Shown here in pieces: positions 1 through 5,746 of a DNA stretch of 5,746 nucleotides. The stretch comes from an uncultured Lachnospiraceae bacterium (lineage in GTDB: Bacteria; Bacillota; Clostridia; Lachnospirales; Lachnospiraceae), in assembly GCA_910577065.1 (NCBI GenBank), contig CAJTLD010000151.1:1-5746 (forward strand). Reading direction: 5' to 3'. Below the pieces are notes generated by a model. It was not told where the DNA came from and made no database searches. It saw only the letters and a list, made by a program, of their open reading frames with translations. A program made the position numbers and the translations under genes. How positions within the stretch are numbered: position 1 is the first letter of the stretch; each line of letters opens with the position of its first letter.

Positions 1-58
1 TAACAATATTTCACAGGAATGTAAACTCTAAAAACTGTCCGGATGGAGTACTAGCGGC

Positions 59-92
59 CCGTCACAAAACTGTAACTTTTTCCTGTTATAAT
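59..92 (+). promoter_or_regulatory. Response-regulator-type direct-repeat box and -10 element before the regulator gene
   Basis: Two 7-base repeats, CCGTCAC (59-65) and CTGTAAC (70-76), are separated by 4 bases, giving an 11-base period. Ten bases after the second repeat is a perfect TATAAT (87-92). No good -35 hexamer exists at the expected place (64-69 reads ACAAAA), which suggests an activator-dependent promoter. The layout matches the known Pho box (CTGTCAT-type repeats, 4-base gap, box replacing the -35), as expected for a PhoB/OmpR-family regulator. A near-copy lies before the ATPase gene at 2068-2101. Autoregulation by the adjacent regulator is inferred, not shown. Confidence 0.72.
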
Positions 93-117
93 AAAAAGAA
101 AAAGGCGGAAACAAAAA

Positions 118-789
118 ATGGCTGATTTATATTATATCGAAGATAACCCTGATATTGCTGGTATCGTAAAAGAATATCTGGAGCAAAAAGAGTTTCACGT
201 AACAATATTCCCGACGCTTTCACAGGCAAAACAGGCAATCCAAACCCGCGTGCCCACACTTGTGCTGCTGGATCAGAGCATGCCGGACGGCCGCGGGGAC
301 AGCTTGTGCCAGTGGATCCGAAACAATTGGAGCGAACTGCCGATTATATTTCTTACGGTCCGGGGAGACTCCCGCGACATAATTTCCGGCTTTCAAAATG
401 GAGCAGACGACTATGTCGTGAAACCTTTTGAACTGGACGTGCTATATTCCCGGATTATGGCGCTGCTGCGCCGTACCGGAAATATAGCCAGCCGGTATCT
501 CTCCTGCGGCGGAATCACCCTTGACCAAAACCGCCGTACCATATCCTGTCAGTCAAAGGAAATCCCATTGAGCGCAGCCGAATACCAACTGCTTTTGTAC
601 CTGCTGCAGAACAAAGGAAAAACCGTTACCAGAGAAAAAATTTTAGAACAGGTATGGGATGTAAACGGAAATTATGTAAACAACAACACCCTGACCGTTA
701 CCATAAAACGCCTGCGCGATAAACTGGGTCGGCCTGCATGCCTCAAAACAGTCAGAAGCGTAGGATACCGGATGGAGGATCCCGTATGA
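118..789 (+). CDS. OmpR/PhoB-family DNA-binding response regulator
   Basis: This is a cytoplasmic two-component transcription regulator of 223 residues, the normal family length. The receiver domain (about 1-118) shows the acidic pair Glu8-Asp9, the phosphoacceptor Asp52 in LLDQSMPDG, the switch Thr80 in IFLTVRG and the conserved Lys102 in VVKPFE. A winged-helix effector domain follows (about 127-220), with the recognition-helix stretch NNNTLTVTIKRLRDKLG at 188-204 and the closing TVRSVGYRM. The ATG start has a modest GGCGGA ribosome site at 104-109. The stop codon overlaps the start of the kinase gene, so the two are probably translationally coupled partners. It resembles VanR/PhoB-like regulators that control antibiotic- or peptide-response exporters. 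The likely targets are its own promoter and that of the ATPase gene, both of which carry the same direct-repeat box. The class is certain; the signal and a gene name are not. Confidence 0.96.
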   Translation: MADLYYIEDNPDIAGIVKEYLEQKEFHVTIFPTLSQAKQAIQTRVPTLVLLDQSMPDGRGDSLCQWIRNNWSELPIIFLTVRGDSRDIISGFQNGADDYVVKPFELDVLYSRIMALLRRTGNIASRYLSCGGITLDQNRRTISCQSKEIPLSAAEYQLLLYLLQNKGKTVTREKILEQVWDVNGNYVNNNTLTVTIKRLRDKLGRPACLKTVRSVGYRMEDPV

Positions 790-2036
790 ACGGCTCAAAA
801 AACAGGTTCGTTACAACCGTCCTCGTACTTTCGGTCAGCCTGATTGTTTCCTCCGTCTCAATCATGCTTGCTTCCTGTTATTTCAGCCGTCTTCAGTTTG
901 GCCTTCTGAATGCGATCTGCTGCGAATGGCTAAAGCAGGAACCAGAGGCCGAAAAAATAATTACCGGCATGCTAAAGGAATATACACAAAAGAACACAAA
1001 GCCTGCGGCAGATACTGACTTCTTATCCAATCTGGGATACCGCGCATCCGATTTTTCGGAATCTGCGCACCGGACTGTCGCTTTATTCGCAGCGGCAGGT
1101 TTTATCACAGGCGTTTTGCTTTTTCTCTTTGCCATTCACTGTCAAAACCGCATCAAAGCCCTGCGAATCCGTGCCCTGACCGATTATCTGGAGCAGGTAA
1201 ATACCGGTCGTGCAGCCATTCTTTCCTCCACCGGAGAAGACGATTTTTCCAGGCTGGAAGACGAACTATACAAGACGGTAACCTTTCTCTATCAGACAAA
1301 AGACGCCGCGGTACAGGCAAAAAATGGCTTTGCGGAAAATCTGTCCAACATTGCTCACCAGCTGAAAACGCCGATCACGGCCATCTATCTGTCCGTTCAG
1401 ACAATGAAGCAGCATATTGCCGCACGCCCGGCAGGCGAACATGCAGGCTGCGCCGAAAACAATGCAGAACCAAACGGAAACGTTCCGAAATATCATTTAA
1501 GACAAGTGGAAAAACAACTTCTGCGGCTTACCCGCCTGGAGGAAGCCCTGCTTACCCTGTCCCGAATTGACGCCGGAACCATACCGCTGCGGAAAAACGA
1601 AACCGACGTTTTTACGCTGCTCGTCCTGGCCGCGGACAACTTATACGAACTGTCTGCCGACTCCGAAACTTCGGTTGAGATACCGGAACTTGGAGAAATG
1701 ATGATAACCGCTGATCCGGACTGGACAATGGAAGCTGTTATAAACCTGATGAAAAACTGCATGGAACACGGCAGCAGAATCATCCGCTGTTCCTATGCAC
1801 AAAATCCCCTGTATACCGAAATCCTGATCTGGGACGACGGCGACGGCTTTGCAAAAGAAGATCTTCCGCATCTGTTTGAACGGTTCTACCGCGGCAAAAA
1901 CGCTGCGGAAGGCGGCATAGGGATTGGGCTGGCCCTGTCCAAAGAGATCATAGAACGTCAAAACGGAACGATCCGCGCCAAAAACAAACCGGAAGGCGGC
2001 GCGCTTTTTGAAATCCGGTTCTATACCTCCTCGTAA
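786..2036 (+). CDS. Membrane sensor histidine kinase (HisKA/HATPase_c type)
   Basis: This is the 416-residue cognate kinase of the upstream regulator. I chose the ATG at 786 because it overlaps the regulator stop as ATGA and has a GGAGG site at 774-778, seven bases upstream; an in-frame ATG at 738 lies inside the regulator gene and lacks such a site. Two membrane segments (about 8-30 and 97-118) flank a short outside domain of about 65 residues. A HAMP-like linker follows (about 120-170). The dimerisation domain carries the phosphoacceptor His191 in IAHQLKTPIT. The ATPase domain has an N box (Asn320, Asn324, Glu327-His328), a G1 box (DDGDG, 350-354), an F box (LFERFYRG, 363-370) and a G2 box (GGIGIGL, 376-382). 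Odd points are Gln instead of Glu after the phosphoacceptor His, and a low-complexity insert of about 20-25 residues (about 213-237) between the two dimerisation helices. The signal is unknown. Confidence 0.96.
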   Translation: MNGSKNRFVTTVLVLSVSLIVSSVSIMLASCYFSRLQFGLLNAICCEWLKQEPEAEKIITGMLKEYTQKNTKPAADTDFLSNLGYRASDFSESAHRTVALFAAAGFITGVLLFLFAIHCQNRIKALRIRALTDYLEQVNTGRAAILSSTGEDDFSRLEDELYKTVTFLYQTKDAAVQAKNGFAENLSNIAHQLKTPITAIYLSVQTMKQHIAARPAGEHAGCAENNAEPNGNVPKYHLRQVEKQLLRLTRLEEALLTLSRIDAGTIPLRKNETDVFTLLVLAADNLYELSADSETSVEIPELGEMMITADPDWTMEAVINLMKNCMEHGSRIIRCSYAQNPLYTEILIWDDGDGFAKEDLPHLFERFYRGKNAAEGGIGIGLALSKEIIERQNGTIRAKNKPEGGALFEIRFYTSS

Positions 2037-2067
2037 AAGCTGTATCGCACATATAATTTTAGTATCC

Positions 2068-2101
2068 CTGTCACGGAGTTGTCACTTTATTCTGTTAAAA
2101 T
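2068..2101 (+). promoter_or_regulatory. Second direct-repeat box and -10 element before the ABC transporter genes
   Basis: Repeats CTGTCAC (2068-2074) and TTGTCAC (2079-2085) are spaced by 4 bases, and a TAAAAT -10 (2096-2101) begins 10 bases later. From the G of the first repeat, the 33 bases 2070-2102 match 61-93 at 25 positions with no gap, including the distance to the -10. CTGTCAC followed four bases later by TTGTCAC is very close to the classical Pho box pattern. There is no convincing -35. I infer that the regulator encoded at 118-789 switches on the transporter genes from here. A second TATAAT at 2052-2057 has no matching -35. Confidence 0.75.
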
Positions 2102-2130
2102 AGAAACAGACAAAAGAAAGGAGACAGCAA

Positions 2131-2806
2131 ATGGATATTTTAAAATGTGAAGCGCTGCGGAAAATCTATGGCTCCGGCAGCAATCAAGTAACGGCGCTGA
2201 ACGGATTTGTCCGTCGGCAAAGGGGAATTTGCAGCCATCACCGGGGCGTCCGGTTCCGGCAAATCCACCCTGCTGCATATTCTCGGCAGCGTAGAGAAAC
2301 CGACAAGCGGAACGGTAACCATAGACGGAACCGATCTTTCCCGGTTAAGTCCGGCACAGGCGGCGATTTTCCGGCGCAGGAAAGTAGGGCTTGTCTACCA
2401 GTTTTATAATCTGATCCCCACCCTTACGGTACAAGACAACATCCTGATGCCGCTTACTCTTGACCGAAAAAAACCAATTGATGCATTTTTTGAAAAAATC
2501 GTCGGCTCTCTTGGAATTTCCGAAAAGCTTTCGGCTCTGCCGAACCAGTTATCCGGCGGCCAACAGCAAAGAGTTGCGATTGCGCGTTCCCTGATTTACC
2601 GTCCGGCTCTGCTTTTGGCGGATGAACCAACCGGAAACCTGGATCAGAAAAATTCCGGGGAAATCATTGACATGCTCAAACTCTCCAACCGGAATCTGGG
2701 TCAGACCATTTTACTGATTACGCATGACGAAAAAGTCGCTTTAGAAGCCGGGCGTATCATTACAATGGAAGACGGCCGTATCATAAGCGACGAAAAACGG
2801 AGGTAG
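2131..2806 (+). pseudogene. ABC transporter ATPase (MacB/LolD-like), frameshifted near the N terminus
   Basis: This would be the nucleotide-binding subunit driving the permease that follows. The start at ATG 2131 has an AGGAG site (2119-2123), seven bases upstream. Frame 1 gives 25 sound residues, including the A-loop Tyr13 of RKIYGSG and the strand VTALNG. The homology then continues in another frame from about 2207 (LSVGKGEF) to the stop at 2804-2806. Frame 1 itself runs on as nonsense to 2409. In the second frame, numbered from 2207, I see Walker A GASGSGKST (13-21), Q-loop Gln65, signature LSGGQ (115-119), Walker B LLLADEP (135-141) and H-loop His173. Family members have two more residues between the G of LNG and LSV, so the lesion looks like a net loss of 5 bases around 2206-2210. 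A TTG at 2207 could start a 199-residue protein but has no clear ribosome site, and the product would lack the A-loop. A sequencing error remains possible. Confidence 0.85.
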
Positions 2807-2811
2807 CAGAT

Positions 2812-4995
2812 ATGAAGAAACGAAACACATCCGGCCTGTCCGTCCGGATTTCGACATTTATTTCAGCCCTGCTGTTATCGTTATTATGCGGACTGTTTTA
2901 CAATGCATGGAATTATGAAATCGAACGGATTGTCTTGGAAGAAGGCGGCTGGCACAGCAGGATCTTTGGGGAACTTGGCCGGGATGAGCTTCAGGCGATA
3001 AAAAATTTTGCCAACGTATCGGACGCGGTCATCAACGAAGAGGAAAGCACGCGCCGGGAAACGGCCGTCGATATTTATTTTAACGACGTCCGGACTGTTT
3101 TGAACGATACGCCCCATATTGCAGAACGGGCAGGAGTACCGCCCCAAAAAACAGTTTACCACTACTCGCTTCTGGCCATGTATCTGATCCGCGGAAAAGA
3201 AGATCCGGCGCCAAGGCTGCTGTTTCCAATGTTTCTCCTCATCACGGCGCTGGCGTCCGTTTCACTGATTCTGATCATACAGAACGCGTTTGCGGTATCC
3301 ATGAACGCAAAAGTCCGCCAGGTTGGCATATTTTCAAGCATTGGGGCTACGCCAAAGCAAATCCGGATCGGTCTTTTACAGGAAGCGGCCGCCCTATGCG
3401 CGGCGCCGATCCTGGCCGGAACCCTGCTTGGCATTGCCGGCTGCATGGGGCTGATACAACTTACCAACCTGCTGGCAGGCGATCTGACCGGGCGGCATCC
3501 GGCAGTCCCCGGTTATCATCCTCTCGTACTTCTCCTGACGCTGCTTCTTTCGGTAATCACAATCTGGATTTCCGCATGGCTTCCCGCCCGGACATTAAGC
3601 AGGCTGACGCCGCTGGACGCCATAAAAAATACAGGGGAACTGCAGCTGAAACGCCAAAAACATTCCCGTCTCCTTACGCTGTTCTTCGGATTGGAAGGAA
3701 AATTGGCCGGGAATGCGCTGAAAGCCCAGAAAAAAGCCCTGCGGACGGCATCGCTGTCCCTGGTTCTTTCGTTCCTGGCATTCACGCTGATGCAGTGTTT
3801 TTTTACAACTTCCGAAATCAGTACAAACGAAACCTATTTTGAACGGTATCAGGACGCCTGGGATATTATGGTAACGGTCAAAGGCACCGACATAGATACG
3901 TTTGAAAAAACAGAAGCCATCCAAAGCCTTGCCGGCGTAAAAAGCGCCGTCGCGTACCAAAAGGCAGCGGCAAAAAGGCTCCTTTTTACACAGGAACTAA
4001 GCGAAGAAATGAAATCCTTCGGCGGGTTTTCGCACGCCTCTGCCAAGGACGTGACACAGGCTGACGGCGGATGGCTGGTAAACGCCCCGGTTCTGATATT
4101 AGACGACAACAGCTTTTTGGCATACTGCAAACAGCTCGGCGTAACGCCGCAGTTAAGCGGAGCGGTAATTTTAAACCGGATCCGCGACGTTACCAATCCG
4201 GATTTCCGACATCCCGTCTATATGCCTTATGTAAAAGAAAACAGCACCGCAAGCGTTTTGCGCCAGTCCGGGAAAGAGGAAATTACGGCCGGCATTCCGG
4301 TATTGTCCTATACAACCGAAGCGCCTGTTTTACGGGAAGAATACGCATCCAAAGATTATTATGAGTGCGTGCATTTTCTTCCGGTTTCGTTGTGGAACAA
4401 AATCAAAGGCAAGACCGGCGGCGCCAAACAGGACGTCTATATCCGTATTCTGAGCCAAAAACGGGCAGACCCGGAAGAACTTGAAACGCTGCAGCGCCAG
4501 ATTACCTCTCTGATTGGGCCGGATTATGTAACGGAGAGCGAAAACCGCATCCGGGAGTATGAGACAAACAGCAAGCAAGTACAGGGCATGCGAATCCTGT
4601 TCGGCGGATTTTGCGTTCTGCTTGCCGTCATCGGGATCGGCGACGTTTTTTCCAATACGCTTAGCTTTGTGCATCAGAGAAAACGGGAATTTGCCCGGTA
4701 TCTGTCCGTCGGTATGACGCCGAACGGACTTAAGAAAATGTTTTTTGCAGAGGCGATTGCCCTGGCCGGACGACCGCTTATGATTACGCTTCCGCTCTCG
4801 GCTGCCTCGGTGTGGTATATGCTGCGCATGAGTTATCTGGAAGCGGGGGAATTTCTGGCGAAAGCGCCGCTGCTGCCGATTGCCGCTTTTCTGTTCTCTA
4901 TTATAGGCTCCGTGGCCCTGGCCTATTACTGCGCATGGAAAAACGTATGCAAAATCAGCCTGGCAGAAATTCTAAAAGACGATACCATGTTATAA
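2812..4995 (+). CDS. FtsX/MacB-type ABC transporter permease with two FtsX domains
   Basis: This is the 727-residue membrane subunit of an ABC exporter or mechanotransmitter, partner of the ATPase encoded just upstream. GGAGG at 2799-2803 lies eight bases before the ATG, inside the end of the ATPase gene, so the two are one transcription unit. I count eight likely membrane segments, at about 11-31, 136-161, 190-220, 236-257, 312-333, 593-618, 646-672 and 686-708. They form two halves of four, each ending in an FtsX-type domain. The typical cytoplasmic motifs are NAKVRQVGIFSSIGATPKQI (165-184) and HQRKREFARYLSVGMTPNGL (621-640), with LTPLDAIKN (265-273) and ISLAEILKD (715-723) closing each half. 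Two outside regions follow segments 1 and 5, about 105 and 260 residues long; the larger probably meets the substrate. Adjacent two-component genes suggest peptide or envelope-stress defence, but the substrate cannot be read from sequence. The reading frame is intact, although its ATPase appears broken. Confidence 0.93.
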   Translation: MKKRNTSGLSVRISTFISALLLSLLCGLFYNAWNYEIERIVLEEGGWHSRIFGELGRDELQAIKNFANVSDAVINEEESTRRETAVDIYFNDVRTVLNDTPHIAERAGVPPQKTVYHYSLLAMYLIRGKEDPAPRLLFPMFLLITALASVSLILIIQNAFAVSMNAKVRQVGIFSSIGATPKQIRIGLLQEAAALCAAPILAGTLLGIAGCMGLIQLTNLLAGDLTGRHPAVPGYHPLVLLLTLLLSVITIWISAWLPARTLSRLTPLDAIKNTGELQLKRQKHSRLLTLFFGLEGKLAGNALKAQKKALRTASLSLVLSFLAFTLMQCFFTTSEISTNETYFERYQDAWDIMVTVKGTDIDTFEKTEAIQSLAGVKSAVAYQKAAAKRLLFTQELSEEMKSFGGFSHASAKDVTQADGGWLVNAPVLILDDNSFLAYCKQLGVTPQLSGAVILNRIRDVTNPDFRHPVYMPYVKENSTASVLRQSGKEEITAGIPVLSYTTEAPVLREEYASKDYYECVHFLPVSLWNKIKGKTGGAKQDVYIRILSQKRADPEELETLQRQITSLIGPDYVTESENRIREYETNSKQVQGMRILFGGFCVLLAVIGIGDVFSNTLSFVHQRKREFARYLSVGMTPNGLKKMFFAEAIALAGRPLMITLPLSAASVWYMLRMSYLEAGEFLAKAPLLPIAAFLFSIIGSVALAYYCAWKNVCKISLAEILKDDTML

Positions 4996-4996
4996 A

Positions 4997-5029
4997 AACG
5001 GCAATCGGGTAGGAGGCTACCCATCCGTT
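4997..5029. repeat. Two-tier hairpin directly after the permease gene
   Basis: The inner stem GGGTAG/CTACCC (5007-5012 with 5017-5022) closes a GAGG loop. The outer stem AACGG/CCGTT (4997-5001 with 5025-5029) encloses it with small internal loops. GGAGG at 5012-5016 is complementary to CCTCC at 5040-5044, so a pseudoknot is possible. On the + strand no T run follows, so it is not a standard terminator for the permease. Read on the - strand the stem runs into TTTTTATAA and could end a transcript coming from the right. Confidence 0.5.
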
Positions 5030-5133
5030 GAATAACCGACCTCCCACACCATATTGCGTGTCCGGATTGATACAAAGATTTCTTGGGTACTACCGTTTTT
5101 ACATTTACCGCTAATGCCGTAAAATCAACACTT

Positions 5134-5181
5134 TTCAAAAAAGCAGATGCACCCACGCATGGGTGGCTATCGTTTTTTGAA
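5134..5181. repeat. 48-base imperfect palindrome
   Basis: The outer arms TTCAAAAAA (5134-5142) and TTTTTTGAA (5173-5181) are perfect complements over 9 bases. The inner arms CACCCA (5150-5155) and TGGGTG (5160-5165) close a 4-base CGCA loop, with a mostly unpaired middle on each side. It could act as a bidirectional terminator, since A and T runs flank the inner stem. It could equally be a remnant of a mobile-element end. I do not recognise it as a named element. Confidence 0.5.
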
Positions 5182-5221
5182 TTGAAATTGCCGCACCTTC
5201 GATATTACATAGTGTAAAATT

Positions 5222-5262
5222 TAACGATACACCATTTTATGGAGGGGCTATCGTTATTTTTT
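5222..5262 (+). terminator. Likely rho-independent terminator
   Basis: The stem TAACGATA (5222-5229) pairs with TATCGTTA (5249-5256) over 8 bases, with a further short CC/GG pairing possible inside. Six T residues (5257-5262) follow at once. It would end transcripts of the upstream operon and shield the transposase gene from readthrough. The stem is AT-rich with a long loop, so strength is uncertain, and a role as a transposon end hairpin is the main alternative. Confidence 0.5.
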
Positions 5263-5290
5263 GCACCCAACATCCTGTGCCCAATTTCGA

Positions 5291-5746
5291 GCTGTTGACA
5301 AACCTCTTGCCAAAAAGATTTGCATATAAGAAAATATATGTGTAGATGAATCCTTGAGGTGATACATTATGATGACAAAAAGAGAAAACCAACAGATAGA
5401 AATGCATTTGATAACAATTGAAGATTTAGTCCCTATGGATCATTTGCTTCGGAAAGTTAATGATATCATTGATTTTTCATTCATATATAACGAAGTAGAA
5501 AATATGTACTGTCATAACAATGGGCGTCCATCTATTGATCCAGTGGCCTTAATCAAGTTTCTTCTCATCGGTTTTCTTTATGGCATCAATTCCGAAAGAA
5601 GAATATCAGAAGAGATTCAGGTGAACATGGCATACCGTTGGTTTCTTGGTCTTGATATCATGGATAAAGTTCCAGACCATTCTACGATTTCCCAGAACAG
5701 ACGTCGCCGTTTCAACGGCAGCGAGCTTTTTCGGAATATCTTTCAG
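5291..5746 (+). mobile_element. Left part of an IS1182-like insertion sequence (cut by the window end)
   Basis: The call rests on the transposase gene from 5369. The sequence from about 5290 on is visibly AT-richer than the operon, in keeping with separate origin. The left boundary given is a guess: the terminal inverted repeat cannot be identified because the right end lies outside the window, and it could be anywhere from about 5263 to 5340. A TTGACA at 5295-5300 resembles a -35, but the nearest -10-like TATAAG (5325-5330) is 24 bases away, so I do not call a promoter. Confidence 0.55.
5369..5746 (+). CDS. IS1182-family-like transposase, N-terminal part
   Basis: The first 126 residues are visible and the frame is open to the window edge. 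ATG at 5369 has a strong GAGGTGA ribosome site (5356-5362), six bases upstream; the next codon is also ATG. The N-terminal domain of the DUF772 type is clear. It runs from MDHLLRKVNDIIDFSFIY (23-40) through GRPSIDPVALIKFLLIGFLY (52-71) and the EEIQVNMAYRWFLGLDIMD stretch (81-99) to VPDHSTISQNRRRRF (101-115). These blocks are typical of IS1182/IS5-like transposases, which cut and paste DNA with a DDE catalytic core. The acidic catalytic residues would lie beyond the window, so whether the enzyme is complete cannot be judged. Nothing links it functionally to the transporter operon. Confidence 0.9.
   Translation, partial: MMTKRENQQIEMHLITIEDLVPMDHLLRKVNDIIDFSFIYNEVENMYCHNNGRPSIDPVALIKFLLIGFLYGINSERRISEEIQVNMAYRWFLGLDIMDKVPDHSTISQNRRRRFNGSELFRNIFQ

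Larger units (their letters stand above)
4996..5368. other. Gene-poor intergenic stretch rich in inverted repeats
   Basis: These 373 bases between the permease stop and the transposase start contain no reading frame I can support. They hold a compact hairpin right after the permease stop, a 48-base imperfect palindrome, a terminator-like hairpin and the presumed left part of the insertion sequence. The motif GGCTATCGTT followed by a T run occurs twice (5165-5178 and 5246-5262), and TGCACCCA occurs twice (5148-5155 and 5262-5269). The density of palindromes suggests a decayed mobile element or a hotspot for insertion rather than an ordinary spacer. That reading is inference. Confidence 0.6.

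Noticed and set aside
738..785. Longer kinase start at ATG 738
   Set aside because: It lies inside the regulator gene, lacks a good ribosome site, and adds residues unlike a kinase N terminus; ATG 786 has GGAGG at the right distance and the typical ATGA overlap.
2200..2215. Programmed ribosomal frameshift in the ATPase gene
   Set aside because: There is no slippery heptamer, no in-frame stop at the shift point and no clear stimulatory structure, and two expected residues are missing from the protein, which fits a deletion better.
3396..3842. 148-residue + strand reading frame within the permease gene
   Set aside because: It is a shadow of the well-supported permease frame, with Arg/Pro/Ser-rich composition and no recognisable motif.
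5007..5029. Resemblance of the GGGTAG...CTACCCATCCG hairpin to part of a c-di-GMP riboswitch
   Set aside because: Only a short stem-like stretch is similar; the conserved first half and junction are absent and no gene follows closely in the right orientation.
4926..5156. 76-residue - strand reading frame starting at GTG 5156
   Set aside because: It has no ribosome site I can see, overlaps the permease end and runs through hairpins. Part of it could be a decayed TnpB-like tail, but I cannot support it as a gene.
4996..5290. CRISPR array
   Set aside because: The repeated motifs are short, occur only twice each and are not regularly spaced.
5295..5330. Promoter with TTGACA (5295-5300) and TATAAG (5325-5330) for the transposase
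   Set aside because: The 24-base spacing is far from the usual 16-18 bases, and no better -10 lies at the right distance.

Overview
The window reads as a chromosomal segment of a low-to-mid GC Firmicute, probably a clostridial gut-type bacterium such as a Lachnospiraceae or Ruminococcaceae member. Supporting signs are strong GGAGG-type ribosome binding sites, a PhoB/VanR-style two-component system placed next to an FtsX-type ABC exporter, and an IS1182-like transposase. The genus cannot be fixed from this sequence alone.

Layout. Positions 1-117 are a leader with a regulated promoter. An OmpR/PhoB-family response regulator (118-789) follows and overlaps by 4 bases a membrane sensor histidine kinase (786-2036). 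A 94-base gap (2037-2130) holds a second promoter. Next come an ABC transporter ATPase gene broken by a frameshift near its start (2131-2806) and a 727-residue FtsX-domain permease (2812-4995). The 373-base stretch 4996-5368 has no convincing gene but is rich in inverted repeats, including a good terminator-like hairpin at 5222-5262. The window ends inside an IS1182-like transposase gene (from 5369), which is AT-richer than the operon.

How the parts work together. The kinase probably senses an envelope signal, perhaps an antimicrobial peptide or cell-wall stress, and phosphorylates the regulator at Asp52. The regulator then probably activates both its own promoter and the transporter promoter. 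The evidence is two near-copies (25 of 33 bases identical) of a direct-repeat box with an 11-base period, each set exactly 10 bases upstream of a -10 hexamer, one before the regulator and one before the ATPase. This is the geometry of a Pho box and fits an autoregulated detoxification module of the sensor-regulator-exporter type.

Main oddities. (1) The ATPase reading frame is shifted after codon 25, best explained by a net loss of 5 bases, so the exporter is probably inactive or makes only a truncated ATPase while everything around it is intact. (2) The two promoter boxes match closely. (3) The 3' intergenic region holds three hairpins, one with a loop that can form a pseudoknot, and a repeated GGCTATCGTT motif; it may be a decayed mobile-element end. 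I see no clear evidence of a wholly new system. The frameshift and the structured intergenic stretch most deserve a second look.
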